Of a stretch of DNA of 64,000 nt, positions 25,328 through 33,873 are shown piece by piece; the first letter of the stretch is position 1, and each line of letters opens with the position of its first letter. The notes beneath the pieces are model-generated. The model had not been told where the DNA came from, ran no database searches, and was given only the letters and a program-made list of their open reading frames with translations. The DNA comes from Streptomyces sp. MUM 203J (GTDB lineage: Bacteria; Actinomycetota; Actinomycetes; Streptomycetales; Streptomycetaceae): positions 26,669 to 90,668 of the forward strand of contig NZ_JADWYO010000018.1 of NCBI RefSeq assembly GCF_022414595.1, written 5' to 3'. Position numbers and translations under genes: made by a program.

Positions 25328-25885
25328 TCATTGACTGCGAAGGACGATCAGCCCACGTCCCGTTCTGGCCGCTTCGTCCAGCCAGCGCTGGTGCATTTCT
25401 ATGATGAAGAGAAAATGCTCGATGTCACGGATGTCGTACTTGCGAATAGGTGACGGCATGTCCGCGTCATGGGCGGCTTGTTCGATCTCGGCCCATGGCA
25501 CCGCCCTCATGCGTTCGAGCACCGTCCGCACCGTTGCCGGACGCATCGAGTAGTATATTTCGTCGCAGGGGAGTTCGATTCCGACATCGTCGGCAAGATC
25601 CTCGGGCAGTTCGGGACAGTCCTGTCCGAAGTCCATGAGGACGCAGCCGAGAAAAGCGTCGGCTTTGTTACGCGGCAGAGTTGGCAACTGGTCACGCAGG
25701 ATCTCGTAGTAGAAGCTGGCTTCGATGAAATCGAAACCGCGGTAGTTTCGCTCGGTTGCGAATGGCAGATCGTCACCGTTTGGGTTCTCAGGTGCGTTCC
25801 AGTAGAAATTGATGCCGCGAGACTCCCGGCAGGCCGCGACGGCGGGCGCCCATTCAGTGATCAGGCAGATGACATCGAAGGCCAT
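25328..25885 (-). CDS. Uncharacterised 185-residue protein
   Basis: Acidic, soluble protein of 185 residues from ATG 25885, chosen because AAGGAGGAGCTG lies directly upstream; an ATG 30 nt earlier lacks this. No signal peptide or membrane segment. Recognisable features are an aromatic-rich N-terminal part (RGINFYWNAPENPNGDD, FDFIEASFYYEILRDQLP) and a C-terminal helix with FLFIIEMHQRWLDEA. I do not recognise the family. It is wedged between two transposase remnants, so it may be cargo or a stray immunity-type or accessory protein. The intact frame and strong ribosome-binding site indicate a real gene. Confidence 0.7.
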   Translation of the reverse strand: MAFDVICLITEWAPAVAACRESRGINFYWNAPENPNGDDLPFATERNYRGFDFIEASFYYEILRDQLPTLPRNKADAFLGCVLMDFGQDCPELPEDLADDVGIELPCDEIYYSMRPATVRTVLERMRAVPWAEIEQAAHDADMPSPIRKYDIRDIEHFLFIIEMHQRWLDEAARTGRGLIVLRSQ

Positions 25886-25911
25886 CAGCTCCTCCTTGCG
25901 GTTGGTCGGGG

Positions 25912-26826
25912 TCAAGAGGCCAGGACCTCGGGGTGTTTGACGAGGTGAACGTTCTTGAAGCGGGCGCCGTTGCGGGCGAGGGCGACCAGATGGGGGGCGG
26001 TGAACGCGCGCCAGCGGGCCCGGGCGGACTCGACGAGCTGAAGACCATCGCCAGGGCCGCGGCCGGGCTGCCGGCCCCGCGGGTGACCTTGGTCCTCAGC
26101 TTCACGGTACTGTAAGTGGACTCGAGGATTTGTCGTGCGCAGGTGCACCCAGCGCTCGGCGGGGAAGTCGTAGAACGCGAGGAGCTCGTCGGCCTCATCG
26201 GTGACCTTCTTGGCCACTTTCGGCCACTTCGCTCCGTAGGTGCGCTCGAAACCCTTGATCGCCTTCTCTGCGTGGTCGCGCGCCTTCTCTGCGTGGTCGC
26301 GGTCCTCTGCGTTGTAGATCTCCTGCAGGGCCTTCTTCGCGCCGGGCCGAGCCGACTTCGGTAGCGCGTTCACGACATTGCGGACCTTGTGAACCCAGCA
26401 CCTCTGGTGCCTGGCCTGCCGCTCCATCGCGGGCACGAAATCCCCGCAGGACAGTCCGTGGAGGCAGGGTAAAGGAAGTACCTCGCTGATCTTCGGGGAC
26501 TTGCGGCACCACGGCGCGGGGATCTTCGAGGAGAACCGCTTGCGCTCACCGGTGTCCACATCGACGCGCTTGTCGTTCACGCGGGGCGCCTTCACCGCGA
26601 CCGTCCCGGCGGCAGTGGTCACCGTCCGCTCGCGGTGATGGCCGTCGCGCACCACCAGACGGCGGCCAGCCTCATCCCGTTCACCAGCCAACTCGGCAAT
26701 GTACTGGTTGACTTCGGCCTCCAGGGCCGCAGCGAGCATCCGCCGGGCACCCTCGCGGACGATCTCGTCCATCAGGGATCCGGTCTCGGTGGTGCCGTCG
26801 TTGTTGACCGCGCTGAGCACGGGCAT
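25912..26826 (-). mobile_element. Defective IS256-family (mutator) transposase
   Basis: 304 residues with the IS256 N-terminus (MDEIVREGARRMLAAALEAEV, split here by normal spacing, and DGHHRERTV), then ISEVLPLPCLHGLSCGDFVPAM. It jumps directly to QRCWVHKVRNVVNALPKS, so roughly 110 residues that normally carry the first two catalytic Asp are deleted. Later, TTNP is followed by about 35 residues in a shifted frame before LVESARARW restores the family frame. It cannot be an active transposase. A 21-bp tandem duplication adds a second RDHAEKA heptapeptide. Confidence 0.82.
26261..26302. repeat. 21-bp tandem duplication inside the IS256 remnant
   Basis: Two adjacent 21-bp copies (26261-26281 and 26282-26302), 20 of 21 bases identical. 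In the transposase frame they encode a repeated RDHAEKA. The intact family has one copy, so this is a local slippage event. Confidence 0.85.
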
Positions 26827-26869
26827 GCCTTCCCAACCCGCGGTGCAACGCGGGCCTACTCGGTGACCA

Positions 26870-27760
26870 TCAATCGATCACTCGGGAAGTTACGCCCCTC
26901 GTGCGTTCTCCCGCGAGCCGATCCACAAGTCCTGGGCGTTGCTCTCCCGGGCGCCAGGACCACGGACGGCGGGCAGCCCGTGACCGTGACCACGCCTCCC
27001 TCGGGCACTCCAGGGTGATCTGATCCCAGTCCCGCAGCCCCCTGGCGCGGTCCCCCACACGGTGTGCGGCACCGGGCGTGGTGAGGATCAGAGGAACAGG
27101 GGGAACGCTGGCGAGGAGGGCGGTCGGGCCGCCGCGCATGCGGACGGGGAAGTGGGCGCCGGTGTCGGCGACGCAGCCCGGCGCGGTCGTCATGGTGACG
27201 AACTGACTGGTTCAGCTGCGCTGCCGCGGCGCTGGTGGAGAAGGCGAAGACGTTCTCCTTGCGGCGCGGCGGATGGTCGGCGGGCAGGCCGGTGATGTAG
27301 GCGGGATGGTCGAGGGAACCGTCGCGTGCGTCTTGGACGTGGGCGGGGGCGTGCTGGCCCAGGACGGCTCGGGGCCAGGGGCGGTCGGCGCAGGAGAATC
27401 ACATCGCAGTCGGCCGCGGCAGCGCACCCGTCCGGTTCGGCCACGGTCAGCTCGTACGGCGCCGCCCGGAAGTTCGTGGCGGTGGCCGCGCGGCGGGCAC
27501 CCCGGGCGGCGAGGTGGGCCTTGGCCCGGTGCAGGCGTACGTCACAGAGGGTGGCGTAGAGGAGCCGGTCGAGGTTGAACTCCTCAACAGTGTCGAAGTC
27601 GAAACAGGCTCAGGCGCTGGATACCGGTGCGGACCAGGGCTTCGACGACGAGCGTGCCGACCGATCCGCATCCGACCGCACCCGGGTGCAGCCGGGCCAG
27701 GTCGTCCTCGGTTGCACCGCTGCGCTGCGCCTCCACCGCGGCGTCGCCCGGTGGCTCGGC
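26870..27760 (-). pseudogene. ThiF/E1-like adenylyltransferase remnant
   Basis: Minus-strand reading gives DDLARLHPGAVGCGSVGTLVVEALVRTG, the nucleotide-binding glycine loop of ThiF/HesA/E1-like proteins (written here in part). After correcting one extra T in a TTT run near 27592, LFDFDTVEEFNLDRLLYAT follows, with the conserved Asp and Asn-x-x-Arg. A second frameshift near 27390 leads into DRPWPRAVLGQHAP and HPAYITGLPADHPPRRKENVFAF. The frame then continues through PVRMRGGPTALLAS. Two or more frameshifts indicate a pseudogene. The original role was probably ubiquitin-like or sulfur-carrier activation. Confidence 0.72.
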
Positions 27761-27840
27761 CGCGGCCCCTGCCCGTCAGCGGCGCCTCCTCCACCAGATC
27801 TCCGCCGGACGCACCCGACTCCACCGACCCCGGTGATTCC

Positions 27841-29067
27841 TCAGAGCCGGACGATGACGAGGGCGGTGTCGTCCATGGCGCCTCCGGTCGGGAGCAGCTC
27901 GTACAGAAGGATGTCGGCAAGGCGTTCGGGGTCGGCCGCACGATGGCGGCTGAGAGCGTCGGCGAGGCGGGAGAGACCGGTGTCGATGTCCTCACGGCGG
28001 CGCTCGATCAGGCCGTCGGTGTAGAGGACGAGGGTGTCGCCCTCGGTGAACGCGGCGGTGGCCTGGGGGCGGGCGCCGTGCTCGGGGCGGGCACCGAGCG
28101 GCGGATCGGTGGCCTGGTCGAGGAACTCGACGCTGCCGTCGATACGGAGCAGGGCCGGTGGGGGGTGGCCGGCGCTGCTGTAGGTGAGGGTGTTGGTGTC
28201 CCAGTCGACGTAGGTCTCCACCGCGGTGGTGTTCTCGGCGCCCTCGATGGAACGGGCGTACAGACCGAGGACTTCCAGGGCCTGCGCGGGGCCGGCGGCG
28301 ACACGGGAGGCGGCCGAGAGAGCGCTGCGGAGCAGGCCCATGACACCGGCAGCTTGCAGGCCGTGGCCGACGACGTCGCCGACGGCGATCCCGATGCGGT
28401 CACCGGGCAGGTCGACGAGGTCGTACCAGTCGCCGCACACGTTCAGGGAGCCGACCGCGGGCCGGTAGCGCACAGCGGCCCGGTGGTGCCCCACGGGCCC
28501 GGGGGCGGGGAGCATGGCCTCCTGCAGGGCGAGAGCGACCTCGCGTTCCCGGGCATGGGCCTCACGCAGCCGTTCGTTGACTTCCTGCAGCTCCCGGGCC
28601 CGGGTGTACAGCTCGGCCTCCAGGACACGAGCCCGGCTGCCCTCCGGCCCGCCCCGGGCCCTGATCAGCTCGGTGACTTCCTCGACCCTGTGCACCAGCA
28701 GCTCCACCCGGCCGTCCGTGCCGATGATGGGAGCATTGACCGGGCTCCAGTACCGCTCCTCCCACTCACCGGGGCGCTCCGGCGACTCCACGTCATAGCG
28801 CTGCAGCGCCATCGTGTCCCGCTCACCGGTGGTCAGCACCCTCCTGAGTGATGCCTTCAGATTCCGCGCGCCGGTCGCGGCGGGATCTCCGGGATTGTCC
28901 GGGAACACGTCGAACAGGTACCGGCCCACCAGCTGCTGCCGAGTACGGCCGGATTGGCGCATGAACTCCTCGTTCACGTCCGCGTACACCAGCTCGGGCG
29001 TCAGCAGGGCCACCATGCCGGGCAGCTCCCGGAACACCGCCTCGTAGTTGATTCCCGACTCCGCCAT
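27841..29067 (-). CDS. PAS-PP2C (SpoIIE-type) protein phosphatase
   Basis: 408 residues. A PAS sensor domain (about 1-125; VFRELPGMVALLTPELVYADVN split at the start, and the RQSGRTRQQLVGRYLFDVFP block) precedes a coiled-coil linker (about 140-180). A PP2C/SpoIIE phosphatase domain follows (about 190-408), with GDWYDL, GIAVGDVVGHG, SSAGHPPP, LVLYTDGLIE and MDDTALVIVR carrying the metal-binding Asp residues. Such proteins dephosphorylate anti-anti-sigma factors in response to a signal. No sigma, anti-sigma or anti-anti-sigma genes are adjacent, so it acts on partners elsewhere. Starts at ATG 29067. Confidence 0.95.
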   Translation of the reverse strand: MAESGINYEAVFRELPGMVALLTPELVYADVNEEFMRQSGRTRQQLVGRYLFDVFPDNPGDPAATGARNLKASLRRVLTTGERDTMALQRYDVESPERPGEWEERYWSPVNAPIIGTDGRVELLVHRVEEVTELIRARGGPEGSRARVLEAELYTRARELQEVNERLREAHAREREVALALQEAMLPAPGPVGHHRAAVRYRPAVGSLNVCGDWYDLVDLPGDRIGIAVGDVVGHGLQAAGVMGLLRSALSAASRVAAGPAQALEVLGLYARSIEGAENTTAVETYVDWDTNTLTYSSAGHPPPALLRIDGSVEFLDQATDPPLGARPEHGARPQATAAFTEGDTLVLYTDGLIERRREDIDTGLSRLADALSRHRAADPERLADILLYELLPTGGAMDDTALVIVRL

Positions 29068-29695
29068 GACTGCCTGCCCAGTGCTCGGTGCCGTCCTTGA
29101 CCTCCACGATAAGAGCTGGACGGATCAGGCGCGGGCCGCCGCCATCCCTGCGGTGAGCCGTCGGCCTGGGCCGCGGGGAAACGGCCGGCACAGCGCGGGA
29201 AATGATCTTCAGGCAGAGGTGCACCGTCCCTGAGGGGCGAGTCTCGTCAGTGCTCCGTGCCTCTGGCCCACCGGTCGGTGACCTCAGGATCGTCGGTCAC
29301 GGCGTGCGGAACCTGCTCGGCCTCGTGGCGGACGATCGCGCTCAACGGGTGGACCTGCGCGGCCTGCCGGGTGAACCCTACGGCCTGCCCGGCGGGCGCG
29401 GCGATCATCCGGTGCCGCTCGTGCAGCAGGGCCCGCCCTGCAACGAGCGGCGCCGTGCGGCGAACGGGTGTTCGCCTGCTGCACGGCGCTGCTGTACGGG
29501 GTCGGCTGCCGGTGGCCCACCGCTCCATCGCGCCCGGCTCCTTCTTCACCGGGAGGAACGTGCTGCCGGCGTGGTGCCCCCTCCTGCGCCGCCCTGCCGG
29601 GCCACGCAGGCGCCCTTGCGTAAGGCAAGGGGCATCAGAGATCACCGTTTGCCGATATCCTTGCACGTGATCGTACGTGGGGAGAGGTCTGCACC
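29068..29695. other. Intergenic region, possible decayed gene
   Basis: About 630 bp. A minus-strand frame ending at 29247 (AAQVHPLSAIVRHEAEQVPH) looks protein-like in composition, but I do not recognise it and it has no credible start. It may be the 3' remnant of a lost gene. The promoters of the phosphatase gene and of the next gene should also lie here. Confidence 0.4.
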
Positions 29696-30778
29696 TTGTT
29701 GTGTGGCTGTGGCGGAGACATCGCCGGGCACTTCGCCTTCTGCCCGCACTGCGGGATTGAGCTTCGCTGTTCTGACGAAGCGCGCCATGGCGTTTCCCCA
29801 TCGGCTGGGTCACTGTGCCGAACGCTCCGTTCCTGCGCGACGAGGACCTTCGAGCGTCTGGCTGACGACCATTTCCGTGGGCCGGTGCCGGACGAAGAGG
29901 CGTATACCAAGTTCAACCTGCAGGACATCTACCGCTTGCACAGCGACCGCGTGGTGATCCGCGAGTTCCAGCGAAGCGAAGAAGCCCTCAATGGAGCCGA
30001 CTGGGAATGGTGGTTCCATTCGGGCGGCCACGGCTTCGGGATGCGGGTCCAGGCCAAGCGCGCGAAGCGCGGCGGAGGCTACGAGCTTGAGCACGTCGTC
30101 CGTCGGACCGGTGCCCGCCAAAGTGAGCTGCTGGTCCAGGACGCGCAGGCCGTCGGCTGCTTTCCCGCCTATGTCCTGTACAACCACCGCAACTGGGTGG
30201 CGGCATCTCCACTCGGACAGGTGACTGCTTGCCGTCACGGGCCCGGCGAGCAGAGGCAGTTGGGCTGCACGCTCGTCTCGGCGTTGACCGTCCACGCCGT
30301 CCTGCGTAGCCGTCCCGTGAAAGCAGCCTACGTCCGGGACCGCAGCGTTCCGTGGCATCGCCTTCTCTGTGACGGTCCCCGCGGCGAGCAGACCGGGCTT
30401 CACATGGCCCATACGGCGGCCAAACACCTTCATCAACGAGGGCTGCACGACCTACGCGCCGCCATCCGTGCCGAGGTCCGCTGGTCGAAGAACCGGGACC
30501 GCTATGGGGCTGCCGCCCGATACGGACCCTGGGACGAGTCTGAGGAAGCAGGTGAAGGCGGCACGATGGCGACACCCGACGTACCGGACCCGGACTACCA
30601 GCGCGCTGAGGACGAGGTGCTGGGCATGCCGATCTACCGAGGCATCGGCGAAACTCTGGAGCAGCCGCTCTCTCCTTTGCCAGACAGAGTGCGGGCCATG
30701 ATCGAAGGCGCCGTCACCGAGCCGCCTGACGAACGTGCGGCCGGGGCCATACTCGTCGACCTCACGGCCTCAGATTAG
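29696..30778 (+). CDS. Uncharacterised protein with N-terminal zinc ribbon (possibly DUF6615)
   Basis: 360 residues from a TTG at 29696, with GGGGAGAGG 8 nt upstream. The first 22 residues contain CGCG and CPHCG, a zinc-ribbon pattern. The main domain (about 50-260) includes KFNLQDIYRLH, NGADWEWWFH, GFGMRVQAKRAK and FPAYVLYNHRNW. It resembles what I recall of the DUF6615 family, a soluble family of unknown function that shows a nuclease-like strand-loop ending in QAKR. That assignment is tentative. The C-terminal 80 residues are acidic and unconserved. It overlaps the convergent TPR gene by 17 bp. Confidence 0.75.
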   Translation: MLCGCGGDIAGHFAFCPHCGIELRCSDEARHGVSPSAGSLCRTLRSCATRTFERLADDHFRGPVPDEEAYTKFNLQDIYRLHSDRVVIREFQRSEEALNGADWEWWFHSGGHGFGMRVQAKRAKRGGGYELEHVVRRTGARQSELLVQDAQAVGCFPAYVLYNHRNWVAASPLGQVTACRHGPGEQRQLGCTLVSALTVHAVLRSRPVKAAYVRDRSVPWHRLLCDGPRGEQTGLHMAHTAAKHLHQRGLHDLRAAIRAEVRWSKNRDRYGAAARYGPWDESEEAGEGGTMATPDVPDPDYQRAEDEVLGMPIYRGIGETLEQPLSPLPDRVRAMIEGAVTEPPDERAAGAILVDLTASD

Positions 30779-31700
30779 GTTTCTGCAGGGAGTGGGTCCC
30801 GGTCGGTTCGGCGGTGGGAGTACCGTCCGGTTCAATGCCGTGCGGCCACAGCCGTGCCCACAGGGGTTCCATGCGGTGATGGAGGTGGGCGGCATCTCCC
30901 CGGTCGAGCGCTTCGCGAGCGGTTCGCGCCCCTCCGTCGATGTCGTGAGCTTCGTACTGGAAACGGGCGATGCCGGCGAAGGCTTCGGGATGCCCACAGG
31001 CAGCGGCGGCGTCCCAGACATCTCGGGCCTCTTCTCGGTCACCGGCTGCTTCGCGGCGTACTGCGAGGCCGACCAGTGTCCCGGTGAGCCCGTACTCGGC
31101 GGCGGCTCGCGCGTAGTGTTCTGCCTGGTCGAGCAGGGCCCGCTCTTCTCGCAGCATCGCAAGACGACTCAGGCATGCGGGGGCGCCATCGGCTGCGGCG
31201 TGGTGAGCCAGACCGGACGCCTCAGCGGTCAGCCCGGCCTCCTCATGTCGCAGCGCCATCACCGCGAGTGCGTCCGCCGGCAACATTCGGCAGCCTGCAG
31301 AGCCAGGACCGCGGCTTCCCCGTGGTCGGAGTGTGCGATGGCGGTGAAGGCGAGTTCGGCCAGTGCGCGGCAGGTGAGGTGCTCCGTTGGCCGATCGGAG
31401 TCCTCGAAGAGCCAGCCGTCTCCGGAGGACTGCGTGTCCAAGGCGACGACGGGCTCGGTCCAGGGAGGCTGACGGGCACGCCCGGTCAGAAGACCTGCGT
31501 AGCACAGCCGCCGTCGGGCTGAGGCTGCAGACGCCAGTGCGTCGGCATCGGTGCGTCGTGGCTGGTGCTGCAGGGCAGCCTCGGCGGCCGCCCGTCGGCC
31601 TTCGACAAGCAGGTCCACCAACACCGCAACATCGTTGAAGGGCGCTTCAACCGCCTCAGGCAGTGGCGAGGCACCGCCACCCGCTACGACAGGACCACCC
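30762..31700 (-). pseudogene. TPR-like repeat protein, frameshifted
   Basis: Two adjacent minus-strand frames both read Ala-rich helical repeats. The upstream one ends at 31259 with ALAELAFTAIAHSDHGEAAVLALQAAE spread over two helices. The downstream one runs from ATG 31286 to 30762, with LAVMALRHEEAGL, ALLDQAEHYARAAAEYGL and AREALDRGD. The repeats continue across the junction, so a single gene broken by one frameshift near 31285 is the simplest reading. Two overlapping genes (the second of 174 residues) is the alternative. The start of the upstream part is uncertain. Confidence 0.6.
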
Positions 31701-32085
31701 GGTCCGACACGGCAGCCGTCACCCTCGCGTCGCCCCTGATGTGGGCCTGGGCACATTGACGACCACTCCTGGCAGCCGACGGACCCGGTTCGCGACATCG
31801 TTGGACGCTACGACCGTGGTGTGGGGCGGGTTCATCGTCGCTGACGTCGTCGCGACGGCACATAGGACGACGTGCGGGCCTCCTCGGCAGCGTGAGGCGA
31901 CCGCCACGGCCCGCCTCAGCATCAGGGTGGCTGCGAGGGAGAGCCGCTCGTCACCGCGTCGGACCGCTGTGGACCAGCACGCGGAAAGCGGATCTTCCAC
32001 AAAACCGTTGTCGGGGCGGGCGTCCCAGGTCTCCCTCCTGTCGGACATCGGACCGACAGGTTCAGACAACAACGGAGCAAACGTG
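31701..32085. promoter_or_regulatory. Upstream region of the CAP-domain gene
   Basis: 385 bp without a recognised gene. It should hold the promoter of the secreted CAP protein. I see no clear operator. Confidence 0.4.
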
Positions 32086-33012
32086 ATGCACACACGCAAC
32101 GAACCGTCACCCCGCACGGATGCGGCGGGTGGGGAGCGCCGGCGCGGGCACCGCCGGGAGAAGCGCTGGCACCGGCTTACAGGGCAAGGAACACGAACGG
32201 GTGTGGTCCTGTCAGGCGCCGCGCTGGTCGCGGGAATAGCGGCAGGCGCTGTCACCCTGACCGGCCCGGACCCGGACCCGGACACGGTCGGCACGGCCAC
32301 CGCGACTCCCCCTGCCGCAGCCGCCGGCTCCGCTGTTCCCAGCGCCCTGGCCGGAACATCGTCCCCGTCCGCCAGCCCGTCCGTGTCCCCGTCGTCGTCC
32401 CCGTCCGCCAGCCCCTCCGTCTCCCCGTCGGCCCGGCCGTCATCTCCCTCCGCGGCCACGTCGACATCCCCGGACACCGTGTCCTCCCCGGCACGCAGCC
32501 GCGCCACCGCGACGCGTTCCCCTCGCCCCGCGACTCCGACCACGACGAAGGCCCCGTCGCCGAAAGACGGCCCGGTCGGCCCCGACCCCACTCTTCCCGG
32601 CCCCCGTACGACATCGCAGAGCACGAGCGAGGCGGAAGCGATGTCGCTCAGGCTCCTCAACGCCGAGCGGGCAACAGTCGGCCTGCCCCCGCTGACCCTG
32701 CGGACAGACCTGAGCGACTTCGCCCGCAAGTGGGCCCAGCACATGCGCACCTCCGGGTTCGGCCACTCCAGCGACTCGGACACGGCGTACCTCGTGACCG
32801 GTGGCCGCACCTGGATCGGCGAGAACATCGTCTGGTGGAGCGATGAGTCGATGACCGCCCAGGAGGCGGCGGAGAAGTTCCAGGCCATGTGGCGTCACAG
32901 CCCAGGCCACTACAAGGGCCAGACCAGTACGTCGTTCACTGAGGTCGGCGTGGGGATCTACCACGACGACTCCGGCTGGTGGGGAGTGCACAACTTCTCC
33001 GACGCCCGCTGA
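32086..33012 (+). CDS. Secreted CAP-domain (SCP/PR-1-like) protein
   Basis: 308 residues from ATG 32086 (CGGAG 8 nt upstream; a GTG one codon earlier is possible). A basic N-terminus and a hydrophobic segment (GVVLSGAALVAGIAAGAVTL, about 38-57) form a signal anchor or signal peptide. A long Ser/Pro/Ala/Thr linker (about 65-175) includes repeated PSASPSVSPS units. The C-terminal CAP domain (about 180-308) has LLNAERATVGLPPL, WAQHM, GHSS, IGENI and VGVGIYHD. The His and Glu in GHSS and GENI match the CAP cavity ligands. The role is extracellular and unknown. Confidence 0.93.
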   Translation: MHTRNEPSPRTDAAGGERRRGHRREKRWHRLTGQGTRTGVVLSGAALVAGIAAGAVTLTGPDPDPDTVGTATATPPAAAAGSAVPSALAGTSSPSASPSVSPSSSPSASPSVSPSARPSSPSAATSTSPDTVSSPARSRATATRSPRPATPTTTKAPSPKDGPVGPDPTLPGPRTTSQSTSEAEAMSLRLLNAERATVGLPPLTLRTDLSDFARKWAQHMRTSGFGHSSDSDTAYLVTGGRTWIGENIVWWSDESMTAQEAAEKFQAMWRHSPGHYKGQTSTSFTEVGVGIYHDDSGWWGVHNFSDAR

Positions 33013-33050
33013 CACGACGCGGCCGGCAGCCCGGCTTCGGAATCGTGTAC

Positions 33051-33080
33051 GGCCTGGACGGTGCCGTGCCCGTCCAGGCC
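33051..33080 (+). terminator. Hairpin terminator after the CAP gene
   Basis: Perfect 11-bp inverted repeat (33051-33061 and 33070-33080) with an 8-nt loop, 39 nt after the CAP stop codon. Confidence 0.7.
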
Positions 33081-33654
33081 GTGACGGACCCGGCCCTTCC
33101 CACGAAGCCAGGAGTGCCGGCGCCCGCCCCGGAGAGGCCCCGCGAAGAGCGGCGGTCGCGTCGCCCCCTGACGAGGAACGCCAGCACTCCGAGAACCGCC
33201 ACCGATCAAGGCGGCCGTCTTCAGCAGCACAGCAGTGCGCCGGCTGACCAGCGGCCCGACGGCCCGGCTCGGCACACGTGAACACTGCGGGCTCGGACGG
33301 AGGGATGATGCGGGCCGCCGTCGTCGACGGCGGCCGCCGGGTCGGCGGCCACCTGGCCAACCACCACTGGGACCGGCTCATCGTGGTCCTCGTCCGGTCA
33401 CTCCGGTCCGGCCCCGTAGCGGCCGACGACACGCGCTGCACAGTCTCCTCACGTCCGGAGCCGCATGCGGCACGGACACCGACCGAGGGGACGGCGGCTG
33501 CCCCCGCTGGGCCGTCATCGACCGCTGACAGCCTCTTCCCGGCGCGTCGGGCAGTACGGATACGAGAATTCTCGGTAGAGTTGCAGGATTCTCGTCGGAC
33601 CTGGGGTACTGCAGCCCAAGGCCCCCGTCCACAACTCACAGCGGGATCCGGGCC
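33081..33654. other. Region without recognisable genes
   Basis: 574 bp between the CAP terminator and the convergent small membrane protein gene. There are only overlapping spurious frames. A short AT-richer patch near 33550-33590 (TACGAGAATTCTCGTA-like, with GAGAATTCTC) is palindromic but has no assigned role. Confidence 0.5.
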
Positions 33655-33873
33655 TCAGGTACCCGCTGGGGTGCGGGGTGAGGGCGGCCCGTTGCGGGCC
33701 AGGGCGGCAGGGGTGCGTCTGTGCGGGCTCTCGTGGACGGCACGCGCATCCCGCCGTCGGCGTGGGAAGGAGGCCAGATAGCAGCCGACGCTGAAGGTGA
33801 GGATGGCGAGGCTGATACCCAGGAACGCGAGTCCCGCGGGACTCAGCTCGGACAGGGTGCGCATCACGCCCAT
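33655..33873 (-). CDS. Small single-span membrane protein after the glycosyltransferase
   Basis: 72 residues from ATG 33873, which overlaps the last codons of the glycosyltransferase gene (its stop is at 33866-33864), so translation is probably coupled. A second in-frame ATG at 33864 is also possible. One hydrophobic segment (GLAFLGISLAILTFSVGCYL, about residues 13-32) is followed by an Arg-rich cytoplasmic-type tail. I do not recognise the family. Its position suggests an accessory subunit of the polysaccharide synthase. Confidence 0.6.
   Translation of the reverse strand: MGVMRTLSELSPAGLAFLGISLAILTFSVGCYLASFPRRRRDARAVHESPHRRTPAALARNGPPSPRTPAGT

Noticed and set aside
31284..31286. A separate 174-residue TPR gene starting at ATG 31286
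   Set aside because: The repeat pattern runs on from the upstream frame, so one frameshifted gene is simpler. I keep the two-gene reading only as an alternative.
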